This document shows, in pieces, positions 1 to 6,494 of a DNA stretch of 7,098 nucleotides. How positions within the stretch are numbered: the stretch's first letter is position 1; each line of letters starts with the position of its first letter. The stretch covers positions 1 through 7,098 of the forward strand of contig JANLXF010000105.1 of NCBI GenBank assembly GCA_031364965.1, in the 5' to 3' direction. This DNA is from JAOUEA01 sp031364965 (GTDB taxonomy: Bacteria; Actinomycetota; UBA4738; HRBIN12). The notes beneath the pieces are model-generated. The model made no database searches. It saw only the letters and a program-made list of their open reading frames with translations, and was not told where the DNA came from. The translations under genes were made by a program, and so were the position numbers.

Positions 1-890
<890 letters not shown>

Positions 891-893
891 CTC

Positions 894-1784
894 TCACGCT
901 CCTGATGCGCCCGACAGGGCCTCGGCTCCGCCGACGATCTCCATGATCTCGGTGGTGATCTCGTCCTGGCGGGCGCGGTTCGCCTGCCGGGTGAGGACCT
1001 TGATGATGTCCTCGGCGTTCTCCGTGGCGGCTTTCATCGCCCGTCGCCGGGCGGCGTTCTCCGACGCCGCCGACTCGAGCAGCGCGGCGTACACCTTCGT
1101 GATGACGTACTGCGGCAGCAGATGATCGAGGATCTGGACCGGGTCGGGCTCGAACAGGTACTCGGCGTGTACGCCACCCCCCGAGCCCGCGACCTCGTCG
1201 GGCGCGATCGGCAGGAACCGCTTGGCCGTCGCACGCAGGGTGAACGCGGACCGGAAGTCGGTGTAGGCGCAATGGAGCTCGTCGATCTCACCCGACGCGA
1301 AGTCCTCGATCAGGGTTCGGCCGATCTCCTCGGCGATCTCGTAGGTCGGGACCTCGCTGTGACCCTGCCACTCGGCGCGCATCGGTACACCCCGGAACCG
1401 GAAATACCCCACGCCCTTCTTCCCGCAGACGTACACGACCGGCTCGAGGCCCCGCCCGCGGACGTCGGCGATCAGGCCCTCCGACAGCTTCAGCACGTTC
1501 GAGTTGTAGGAGCCGGCCAGCCCTCGGTCGGAGGTCGCCACGAATACGCCGACCTTCGCCGGGTCGGGGCGCGCCTCCAGCAGTGGATGCGCGAGCGATC
1601 CCGTCTGGCGGGCGACGTCCTCCATCGCGGCGGTGAGTTGGAGCGCGTAGGGGCGAGCCTGCTCGACGCGCTTCTGCGCCTTGACGATGCGCGACGAGGC
1701 GATGAGCTCCATCGCCCGCGTGATCTTCATCGTCGACTGGACCGAGCGGATCCTCCGACGGACGACACGGATCTTGGCGCCCAT
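894..1784 (-). CDS. atpG: F1 ATP synthase gamma subunit (central stalk)
   Basis: Gamma is the rotating shaft that connects the c ring to the alpha3-beta3 head. The protein has 296 residues, normal for the family. The N-terminal coiled-coil helix carries the conserved run IRSVQSTMKITRAMELIA (12-29). The central Rossmann-like domain has SDRGLAGSYN (85-94). The C-terminal helix ends with the family signature ITTEIMEIVGGAEAL (276-290). The ATG at 1784 lies 2 nt after the atpA stop codon (TAG) with no clear Shine-Dalgarno sequence, so it probably depends on ribosomes finishing atpA. The stop (TGA) is 3 nt before atpD. I see no truncation. A Gly/Ser-rich stretch at about 198-206 lies in the middle domain, where gamma length varies between groups. 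Confidence 0.97.
   Translation of the reverse strand: MGAKIRVVRRRIRSVQSTMKITRAMELIASSRIVKAQKRVEQARPYALQLTAAMEDVARQTGSLAHPLLEARPDPAKVGVFVATSDRGLAGSYNSNVLKLSEGLIADVRGRGLEPVVYVCGKKGVGYFRFRGVPMRAEWQGHSEVPTYEIAEEIGRTLIEDFASGEIDELHCAYTDFRSAFTLRATAKRFLPIAPDEVAGSGGGVHAEYLFEPDPVQILDHLLPQYVITKVYAALLESAASENAARRRAMKAATENAEDIIKVLTRQANRARQDEITTEIMEIVGGAEALSGASGA
899..903 (-). promoter_or_regulatory. Ribosome binding site of atpD
   Basis: AGGAG lies within the last codons of atpG, 8 nt before the atpD ATG. It supports the start at 890. Confidence 0.7.
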
Positions 1785-1786
1785 GG

Positions 1787-3517
1787 CTACCCGGGGAAGG
1801 GCGCGTCGGCCGAACCGGCCGGACCCGCCTTCTCCTCGAACTCCTCTCCAGCGTCCTCGGGCGCGGGCACGTCGCCGACGACGGGGTCGTCATCGGCCGA
1901 GGACATGCGGTCCCAGCCGACGTCGGGCTTAACCTCGTCGGGCGGCGTGGTCTCGCCCAGCCCGGCGTCAGACCCCGGACCCGGCTCGGTGGGCACGAAG
2001 GTCGCGGCGTACGCCTCGATCGCGGCCTCGAGCGATGCGGTCGTCTCGTCGGACAGGTCGCCCGACATGCGGATCGTGGTCAAGATCTCGGGGTTGCGCG
2101 TGTCGAGGTACTCCCCGAGCCCCACGACGAAGCGCTTCGCGTCCTCGACGGCGTAGTCGTCGAGGGCCCCGTTCGTGGCGGCGTACACGTAGACCACCTG
2201 CTTCTCGACGGCCAGCGGCTGATACTGCGGCTGCTTGAGCACCTCGATCACGCGGGCGCCACGCGAGAGCTGCTGCTGCGACGCCTTGTCGAGCTCGGAG
2301 CCGAACTGCGCGAAGGCCTCGAGCGCGCGGTACTGCGCGAGGTCGATCCGCAGGCGTCCGGCCACCTTCTTCATCGCCTTGATCTGGGCGTTGCCGCCGA
2401 CCCGCGAGACCGAGATACCGACGTTGATCGCAGGCCGCACGCCCGAGAAGAACAGCTCGGGCTCGAGGTAGATCTGGCCGTCGGTGATCGAGATGACGTT
2501 CGTCGGGATGTAGGCCGACACGTCGCCGCCCTTGGTCTCGATGATCGGCAGCGCGGTGAGCGATCCGCCGCCGAGCTCGTCGGAGAGCTTCGCGGCGCGC
2601 TCGAGCAGCCGCGAATGGAGGTAGAAGACGTCGCCCGGGTAGGCCTCGCGGCCGGGGGGACGCCGCAGGAGAAGCGACAGCGTGCGGTAGGCCGTGGCCT
2701 GCTTCGACAGGTCGTCGTAGACGATCAGCGAGGATTCGCCCTTGTACATCCAGTGGGCGCCCAGGGCCGCGCCCGCGTACGGCGCCAGGTACTGGAACGG
2801 CGCGGGGTCCGAGGCCGACGCGTTCACGACGGTCGTGTACTCGAGGGCGCCGTTCTCACGGAGCGTCTCGACCACCTCCGCGACGGTCGACGCCTTCTGG
2901 CCGATCGCGACGTAGATGCACTTGACCTGGTTCTCGGTGCCCCACAGCTCGCGCTGGGCGATGATCGCGTCGACCGCGACGGCGGTCTTGCCGGTCTGGC
3001 GGTCGCCGATGATCAGCTGGCGCTGCCCTCGCCCGATCGCCGTCATCGCGTCGATCGCCGTGATGCCCGTGTACAGCGGCTCCTTCACGCCCTGCCGGCT
3101 CACGACGTTGGCGGCCTGCACCTCCAGGTTGCGCCGCTCGGTCGCCGCGATCGCACCCTTGCCGTCGAGCGGGCGCCCCAGGGCATCGACCACTCGGCCG
3201 AGGAACGCGTCGCCCACGGGCACGGACAGGATGCGTCCCGTCTGCTTGACCGGGTCGCCCTCCTCGATGTGCGAAGACTCGCCGAGGATGATGCACCCGA
3301 TCTCGGTCTCGTCCAGGTTGAACGCCACGCCGAGCACGCCACCGGAGAACTCGAGCAGCTCGTTCGCCATCGCGCGCGGCAGGCCCGACACGCGTGCGAT
3401 CCCGTCGCCGGTCTCGATCACGCGGCCGATCTCTTCGCGCTCGACGCTCGGCGACCAGCTCTCGACGTTCCTGCGGAGCGCCTCCGCGATGCTGGCGGGG
3501 TCGATGTTCAGTGCCAT
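1787..3517 (-). CDS. atpA: F1 ATP synthase alpha subunit with long acidic C-terminal tail
   Basis: Alpha is the non-catalytic nucleotide-binding subunit of the F1 head. Its arginine finger completes the catalytic site on beta. Walker A is GDRQTGKT (171-178), Walker B LIVYDD (264-269), and the signature PAINVGISVS (362-371) is followed by the arginine finger R372 within SRVGGNAQ. The conserved core ends near F507. At 576 residues it is clearly longer than the ~500-515 of most bacteria, because residues 508-576 form a Pro/Asp/Glu-rich tail (about 18 acidic, 3 basic and 12 Pro residues). Mycobacterial alpha also has a C-terminal extension, about half as long, which limits ATP hydrolysis; whether this tail does so is inference. 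The ATG at 3517 follows the atpH stop by 4 nt, with AGGGAG 11 nt upstream. Confidence 0.98.
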   Translation of the reverse strand: MALNIDPASIAEALRRNVESWSPSVEREEIGRVIETGDGIARVSGLPRAMANELLEFSGGVLGVAFNLDETEIGCIILGESSHIEEGDPVKQTGRILSVPVGDAFLGRVVDALGRPLDGKGAIAATERRNLEVQAANVVSRQGVKEPLYTGITAIDAMTAIGRGQRQLIIGDRQTGKTAVAVDAIIAQRELWGTENQVKCIYVAIGQKASTVAEVVETLRENGALEYTTVVNASASDPAPFQYLAPYAGAALGAHWMYKGESSLIVYDDLSKQATAYRTLSLLLRRPPGREAYPGDVFYLHSRLLERAAKLSDELGGGSLTALPIIETKGGDVSAYIPTNVISITDGQIYLEPELFFSGVRPAINVGISVSRVGGNAQIKAMKKVAGRLRIDLAQYRALEAFAQFGSELDKASQQQLSRGARVIEVLKQPQYQPLAVEKQVVYVYAATNGALDDYAVEDAKRFVVGLGEYLDTRNPEILTTIRMSGDLSDETTASLEAAIEAYAATFVPTEPGPGSDAGLGETTPPDEVKPDVGWDRMSSADDDPVVGDVPAPEDAGEEFEEKAGPAGSADAPFPG

Positions 3518-3521
3518 CTCG

Positions 3522-4064
3522 TCACACGCTCCCTAGTTGCTGTTTCGCGTCGTCCAGCCGGCTCGCGATCGAGCCGTCGAAGACCTCGTTCCCCACCTGG
3601 GCCACCACGCCGCCCACGACCGAGGGGTCGACGACGACCTTGACTTCGATCGATCGCCCCGTCGCCGTGGACAGCGCCGCGGCGAGCCGCGCGCGCTGCG
3701 CATCGTCGAGCGGCACGGCGCTGCGCACCTCGGCGAGCTGGTGGTCGCGCCGCGCTGCCGCGATCGAGCTCACGGCCTCGACGATCTTGCCCAGGTCCTT
3801 GGCGTGTCCCGACTCGACCGCGAATCCGATCAGCTGCACCGTCACGTCGTGGGCCCGGTCGGACAGCACGTCACGCACGACGGCCTTGCGGTTCTCGGCC
3901 GGGATCGACGCGTCGGTGAGTGCCTCGCGAAGCTCGGGCTGCTGTTCGAGCGCCTTGCCGAACGCGAAGAGCTCGTCCTCGACCTTGTCGAGCACGCCCT
4001 CGGCCCCGGCCACGGCCGCGAACGCCTCGGCGTAGCCGCGGATCGCGTCGTCGCTGAACGCCAT
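3522..4064 (-). CDS. atpH: F1 ATP synthase delta subunit (stator cap, OSCP homologue)
   Basis: Delta sits on top of the alpha3-beta3 head and ties it to the b-subunit stalk. The protein has 180 residues, a standard size. The N-terminal helical bundle (about 5-105) includes YAEAFAAVA near the start, the usual site of contact with alpha. The C-terminal domain carries the delta/OSCP signature around VDPSVVGGVVAQVGNEVFDG (145-164), followed by SIASRL. It is a free-standing delta, unlike the b-delta fusion of mycobacteria. The ATG at 4064 lies only 1 nt after the atpF stop (TGA at 4066-4068) and has no good Shine-Dalgarno sequence, so it is probably translated by coupling to atpF. The gene ends 4 nt before atpA. 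Confidence 0.96.
   Translation of the reverse strand: MAFSDDAIRGYAEAFAAVAGAEGVLDKVEDELFAFGKALEQQPELREALTDASIPAENRKAVVRDVLSDRAHDVTVQLIGFAVESGHAKDLGKIVEAVSSIAAARRDHQLAEVRSAVPLDDAQRARLAAALSTATGRSIEVKVVVDPSVVGGVVAQVGNEVFDGSIASRLDDAKQQLGSV
3529..3534 (-). promoter_or_regulatory. Ribosome binding site of atpA
   Basis: AGGGAG lies in the last codons of atpH, 11 nt before the atpA ATG. The spacing is a little long. It supports the start at 3517. Confidence 0.55.
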
Positions 4065-4065
4065 C

Positions 4066-4605
4066 TCAGTTCTGTCCGTTCTCGCCCGTGGCCACCTGAT
4101 CGATGTACTCGTCGATCAGACGCTCGTGCGCGGACTTGTCGAGGGACTGGCCCACGACACGGCCGGCGAGCTCCACGGCGATGTCGCCGACCTGGCCCCG
4201 CAGCTCGGCGAAAACCCAGTCGCGTTCGGCGCGGATCTCCTCCTGGGCGCGGGCCACGGTAGCTTGCGCCTCTTCCTCGGCCTTGGCCTGCACGTCGCGA
4301 CGGAGTTGATCCGCGGTCTTGCGTGACTCCTCGATGATGCGGTTGGACTCGTCCCGCGCACCGGCCAGGCTCTGGCGGTACTCGGCGAGCAGCGTGTCGG
4401 CCTCCGCCCGCGTGGACTCAGCCTTCTCCATCTCGCCCTGGATCTTGGCGGAGCGCTCAGCGAGCATCGTGTTCAAGGCCGGGAAGGCGAACTTCGCCAG
4501 CAGGCCGAACACGATCAGGAACGCGAGCGTGCCATAGATCAGCTCGGCGATGTCCGGGAGGATGGGGTTCTTCTCCTCCACGGCCAGCAGCACTACGTGC
4601 AGCAT
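4066..4605 (-). CDS. atpF: Fo ATP synthase b subunit (peripheral stalk)
   Basis: The b subunit anchors the stator in the membrane and reaches up to delta. The protein has 179 residues. A short N-terminal segment precedes one membrane helix at about 22-44, followed by a long charged, Ala-rich helix (about 50-140) expected to form the b dimer coiled coil. The C-terminal part VGDIAVELAGRVVGQSL (139-155) resembles the delta-binding end of the family. It is one unfused b gene and no b' paralogue is present, so a b homodimer is expected. The ATG at 4605 is well fixed by AAGGAGG 6 nt upstream. That ribosome binding site overlaps the atpE stop codon (TAA). Confidence 0.96.
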   Translation of the reverse strand: MLHVVLLAVEEKNPILPDIAELIYGTLAFLIVFGLLAKFAFPALNTMLAERSAKIQGEMEKAESTRAEADTLLAEYRQSLAGARDESNRIIEESRKTADQLRRDVQAKAEEEAQATVARAQEEIRAERDWVFAELRGQVGDIAVELAGRVVGQSLDKSAHERLIDEYIDQVATGENGQN

Positions 4606-4611
4606 GCCGGG

Positions 4612-4618
4612 CCTCCTT
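4612..4618 (-). promoter_or_regulatory. Strong ribosome binding site of atpF
   Basis: AAGGAGG lies 6 nt before the atpF ATG and overlaps the TAA stop of atpE, so termination and re-initiation are adjacent. It closely matches the ideal Shine-Dalgarno sequence and fixes the start at 4605. Confidence 0.85.
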
Positions 4619-4877
4619 ACTTGACGATGAACGAGAGGACGAAACCGAACAGCGCGAGCGCCTCGACGAACGCGATACCCAAGAACATCGTGGTGCGGAC
4701 CATGCCCGCGGCCTCCGGCTGACGCGCCATGGCCTCGACGGACTTGCCGACCAGGTACCCGATGCCGATCCCAGGCCCGATCGCGGCCAGACCGTAGACG
4801 AGGCCCTTACCGATCGCGCCGACGTCACCGGACACGCCGGTGGCGGTCTCGGTGGCCTGCGCAAGGATGTGCAGCAT
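4617..4877 (-). CDS. atpE: Fo ATP synthase c subunit (proton-carrying ring)
   Basis: The c subunit forms the rotating ring that carries protons across the membrane. The protein has 86 residues in two membrane helices. Helix 1 has the glycine motif GPGIGIG (34-40), which allows tight ring packing. The polar loop is ARQPEA (51-56), which meets gamma and epsilon. Helix 2 has the carboxylate E72 in FVEALAL. The Gln and Ser of Na+-type c subunits (Q32 and S66 in Ilyobacter numbering) are Ile39 and Ala73 here, so H+ is the likely ion. The start at 4877 is set by AAGGAGG 7 nt upstream. The same frame stays open far upstream to about 5978, but that part is a shadow of atpB and atpI. It starts 14 nt after the atpB stop, and its best-in-operon binding site fits the need for many c copies per complex. 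Confidence 0.98.
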   Translation of the reverse strand: MLHILAQATETATGVSGDVGAIGKGLVYGLAAIGPGIGIGYLVGKSVEAMARQPEAAGMVRTTMFLGIAFVEALALFGFVLSFIVK

Positions 4878-4884
4878 GCGTTCT

Positions 4885-4891
4885 CCTCCTT
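4885..4891 (-). promoter_or_regulatory. Strong ribosome binding site of atpE
   Basis: AAGGAGG (extended by AG) lies 7 nt before the atpE ATG, directly after the atpB stop. It decides the start at 4877 against the much longer open frame upstream. Confidence 0.88.
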
Positions 4892-5698
4892 CTAGTGCTC
4901 GGGGTGGATGGCCCCAGAGATGTAGACAGCGGTCAAGATCGTGAAGATGTAGGCCTGCAGCACGGCCACGAGCACCTCGAACCCGGTGATGAAGACACCC
5001 AGGCCGAAGGACATGACGGCGAACGGGATCGTGAGGAGCTTGAACTGGAGATACCACGTTCCCAGGAAGAAGATCGTGAGGATCAGATGGCCCGCGATCA
5101 TGTTGGCCGCGAGTCGGACGGCCAGGGTGAGCGGCCGCACGATGAACACCGACACGAACTCGATCGGCGTCACGAGGAGGTAGATCAGCCCCGGGACACC
5201 AGGCGGGAAGAGCACGCTCTTGAGGTAGTGGAGGCCACCCTGCTTGGCGATCCCCACGATGTTGAACACGAACCACACGAGGATCGCGAGCGCGGCCGGG
5301 ATCGCCATCCGGGAGGTGGTCGGGATCTGGATGCCGGGGATGATCCCGTACGCGTTGTTCACCCAGATGAAGACGAACAGCGACGTCAGGAAGGGCAGGA
5401 AGGGCAGGCCGTCGGGCCCCATGACCTCCATCACGATGCTGTTGCGGATCAACTCGACCAGTGACTCCACCGCGTTCTGGATCCCGCGGGGAACGAGCGA
5501 GGGCGCACGGAACGCGATGATGAAGATCGCGCCGATGATCACGGCGGACATCAACATCCAAAAGGAGATCTTGGTGATGCAGAAGTCGCCGCTGCCGATC
5601 AGGCAGCTCTTCGTGTAATCGAAGATCTCGGTGCCCGGCGGCTCGAACCCGGCCGGCGGCTTGCTGACGTTGGCGAGGACGGATGCGAGGGCGTACAT
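4892..5698 (-). CDS. atpB: Fo ATP synthase a subunit (proton channel, stator)
   Basis: The a subunit provides the two half-channels that feed protons to and from the c ring. The protein has 268 residues (E. coli 271) with a short outer N-terminus and several membrane helices, the first at about 44-64. The essential arginine is R195 in TLAVRLAANM (E. coli R210). H204 stands where E. coli has E219, a known natural variation. E180 lies near the position of E. coli E196. The last helix contains LQAYIFTILTAVYI with Q248 (E. coli Q252). Two cysteines, C32 and C40, lie in the outer N-terminal segment. The ATG at 5698 lies 3 nt after the atpI stop, with GGGAGG 11 nt upstream inside atpI. All core residues are in place, so it should be functional. 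Confidence 0.97.
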   Translation of the reverse strand: MYALASVLANVSKPPAGFEPPGTEIFDYTKSCLIGSGDFCITKISFWMLMSAVIIGAIFIIAFRAPSLVPRGIQNAVESLVELIRNSIVMEVMGPDGLPFLPFLTSLFVFIWVNNAYGIIPGIQIPTTSRMAIPAALAILVWFVFNIVGIAKQGGLHYLKSVLFPPGVPGLIYLLVTPIEFVSVFIVRPLTLAVRLAANMIAGHLILTIFFLGTWYLQFKLLTIPFAVMSFGLGVFITGFEVLVAVLQAYIFTILTAVYISGAIHPEH

Positions 5699-5701
5699 CT
5701 C

Positions 5702-6166
5702 TTAGCGAGCCTCCCGGGCGGCCACGGCGGCGCCTGCGCGAACCGCCGACGGATCGGCGGGGATCTGCAGGAGGCCTCCGAGCCCGCGGATCGCGAGCCG
5801 CGCCTCGAACGCGAGGAGCAGCATCGTGGCGGGTACCACCGTGAGCCCGAACGCCACCGGCGAGAACCAGCCGAGGGTGTTCAGGGCGAACATCGCGGCG
5901 ACGATCACCGCGAGACGAACGACGAAGCCCACGAAGGCGACCCCTTGGACGGCGACCACGGAGATCGTGGACGCCCACGCCAGGGAGAGCCCGTTCGCGG
6001 CGAAGTTCAGATAGACGACGACGATCCCGATCGCGGCCGACGCCGCGGCGCCGGAGTCGTCGAGGACCCAGGCGACCACCGTAGCGAGCGCCAACGCGAG
6101 CATCGCCGGCACAAGGGCCCGTCGTACCATCTCGCGCTCGGGGCGCTCAGTCAGGGTTTCGGCCAT
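5702..6166 (-). CDS. atpI: ATP synthase protein I-like membrane protein
   Basis: A small hydrophobic protein (154 residues) with four predicted membrane helices at about 18-35, 40-62, 67-95 and 101-122. It has a charged N-terminus and an Ala/Arg-rich tail. Size, topology and position directly upstream of atpB match AtpI (ATP synthase subunit I), which is not part of the finished enzyme. In other bacteria AtpI helps c-ring assembly and has been linked to Mg2+ transport together with AtpZ. Sequence conservation in this family is low, so the call leans on context. The ATG at 6166 overlaps atpZ by 20 nt and has no Shine-Dalgarno sequence. The next ATG (codon 13, position 6130) would remove the overlap but also lacks a clear one, so the start is uncertain. 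The stop (TAA) is 3 nt before atpB. Confidence 0.8.
   Translation of the reverse strand: MAETLTERPEREMVRRALVPAMLALALATVVAWVLDDSGAAASAAIGIVVVYLNFAANGLSLAWASTISVVAVQGVAFVGFVVRLAVIVAAMFALNTLGWFSPVAFGLTVVPATMLLLAFEARLAIRGLGGLLQIPADPSAVRAGAAVAAREAR
5710..5715 (-). promoter_or_regulatory. Ribosome binding site of atpB
   Basis: GGGAGG lies near the end of atpI, 11 nt before the atpB ATG. The spacing is longer than ideal, but no better candidate is closer. Confidence 0.55.
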
Positions 6167-6365
6167 ATCGAAGGTAGATCAACCAGATCGCCACGCTCAC
6201 ACCGAGGACCATCCCGATCGGAAGGAACAGCCCTTCGAAGCCGAGCCACCGGTCCAGGAGCCAACCGACCCCTCCCCACACGACGATGCCGGCGAGCATG
6301 GTGCCGATCGCGCTCCAGGCCTGGTTCGCACCCCTCCACGCTTCCCCTTGGTCGCGTCCCGGCAT
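6147..6365 (-). CDS. atpZ: AtpZ/AtpI-family small membrane protein, first gene of the atp operon
   Basis: A 72-residue protein with two predicted membrane helices (about 17-37 and 46-65). Between them lies GVGWLLDRWLG (32-42), the pattern of the AtpZ family (ATPase_gene1, small proteins encoded ahead of atpI/atpB). A basic end RYGRN follows. AtpZ homologues have been reported to work with AtpI in Mg2+/Ca2+ transport or synthase assembly; the role here is inferred. I chose the ATG at 6365. A longer frame opens at a TTG at 6404, but that TTG is the first part of a good -35 box and the added residues would be encoded by promoter DNA. There is no Shine-Dalgarno sequence before the ATG, and the -10 box ends only 9 nt upstream, so the mRNA may be leaderless. 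The 3' end overlaps atpI by 20 nt. Confidence 0.82.
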   Translation of the reverse strand: MPGRDQGEAWRGANQAWSAIGTMLAGIVVWGGVGWLLDRWLGFEGLFLPIGMVLGVSVAIWLIYLRYGRNPD

Positions 6366-6374
6366 GAGCGGTTC

Positions 6375-6404
6375 AGTATAGGCAGGAGGCCGGAGGGCCG
6401 TCAA
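6375..6404 (-). promoter_or_regulatory. Sigma70-type promoter of the atp operon
   Basis: On the minus strand TTGACG (6399-6404, 5 of 6 matches to the -35 consensus) and TATACT (6375-6380, 5 of 6 matches to the -10 consensus) are separated by 18 nt. The -10 box ends 9 nt before the atpZ ATG, which places the expected transcription start at, or within 1-3 nt of, that ATG. An AT-rich -10 box stands out in such GC-rich DNA. The start point itself is inferred. Confidence 0.72.
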
Positions 6405-6443
6405 AGGATCGCGAGACGCGTTTCCGCAGGTCAGAGGGGGTGT

Positions 6444-6473
6444 TCTCGTGACCTTGTGAAAACTTTCACGAGA
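6444..6473. repeat. Inverted repeat with an embedded CRP-like palindrome
   Basis: The arms TCTCGTGA (6444-6451) and TCACGAGA (6466-6473) are perfect 8-nt inverted copies with a 14-nt spacer. Nested inside, 6455-6470 reads TGTGA-N6-TCACG, matching 9 of the 10 conserved positions of the CRP/GlxR-type consensus TGTGA-N6-TCACA. The palindrome centre lies about 97 nt upstream of the atpZ start and about 58 nt beyond its -35 box. Neither strand has a T-run after the stem, so a standard intrinsic terminator for the permease gene is unlikely. An operator is the better reading, but which regulator binds is unknown. Confidence 0.5.
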
Positions 6474-6494
6474 CAGGAGGGTCCCGCGGGCGAC

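Noticed and set aside
1122..2156. A plus-strand open frame of 344 codons opposite atpG and the 3' end of atpA.
   Set aside because: It is antisense to two certain genes and low in complexity. Long antisense frames are expected in GC-rich coding DNA.
2615..3643. A plus-strand open frame of 342 codons opposite atpA and atpH.
   Set aside because: It is the antisense shadow of conserved coding sequence, rich in Arg, Val, Asp and Leu with no recognisable motif.
4878..5978. A long minus-strand open frame running upstream of and into atpE, giving a possible 453-residue protein.
   Set aside because: Its upstream part lies in the wrong frame over atpB and atpI, and its translation is Arg/Pro/Gly-rich with no membrane or domain pattern. 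Only the last 86 codons are real (atpE), with a strong ribosome binding site at 4885-4891.
6444..6473. The inverted repeat as an intrinsic terminator of the permease gene.
   Set aside because: The stem is only 8 bp with a 14-nt loop, and neither strand has a T-run after it. An operator-like reading fits better.
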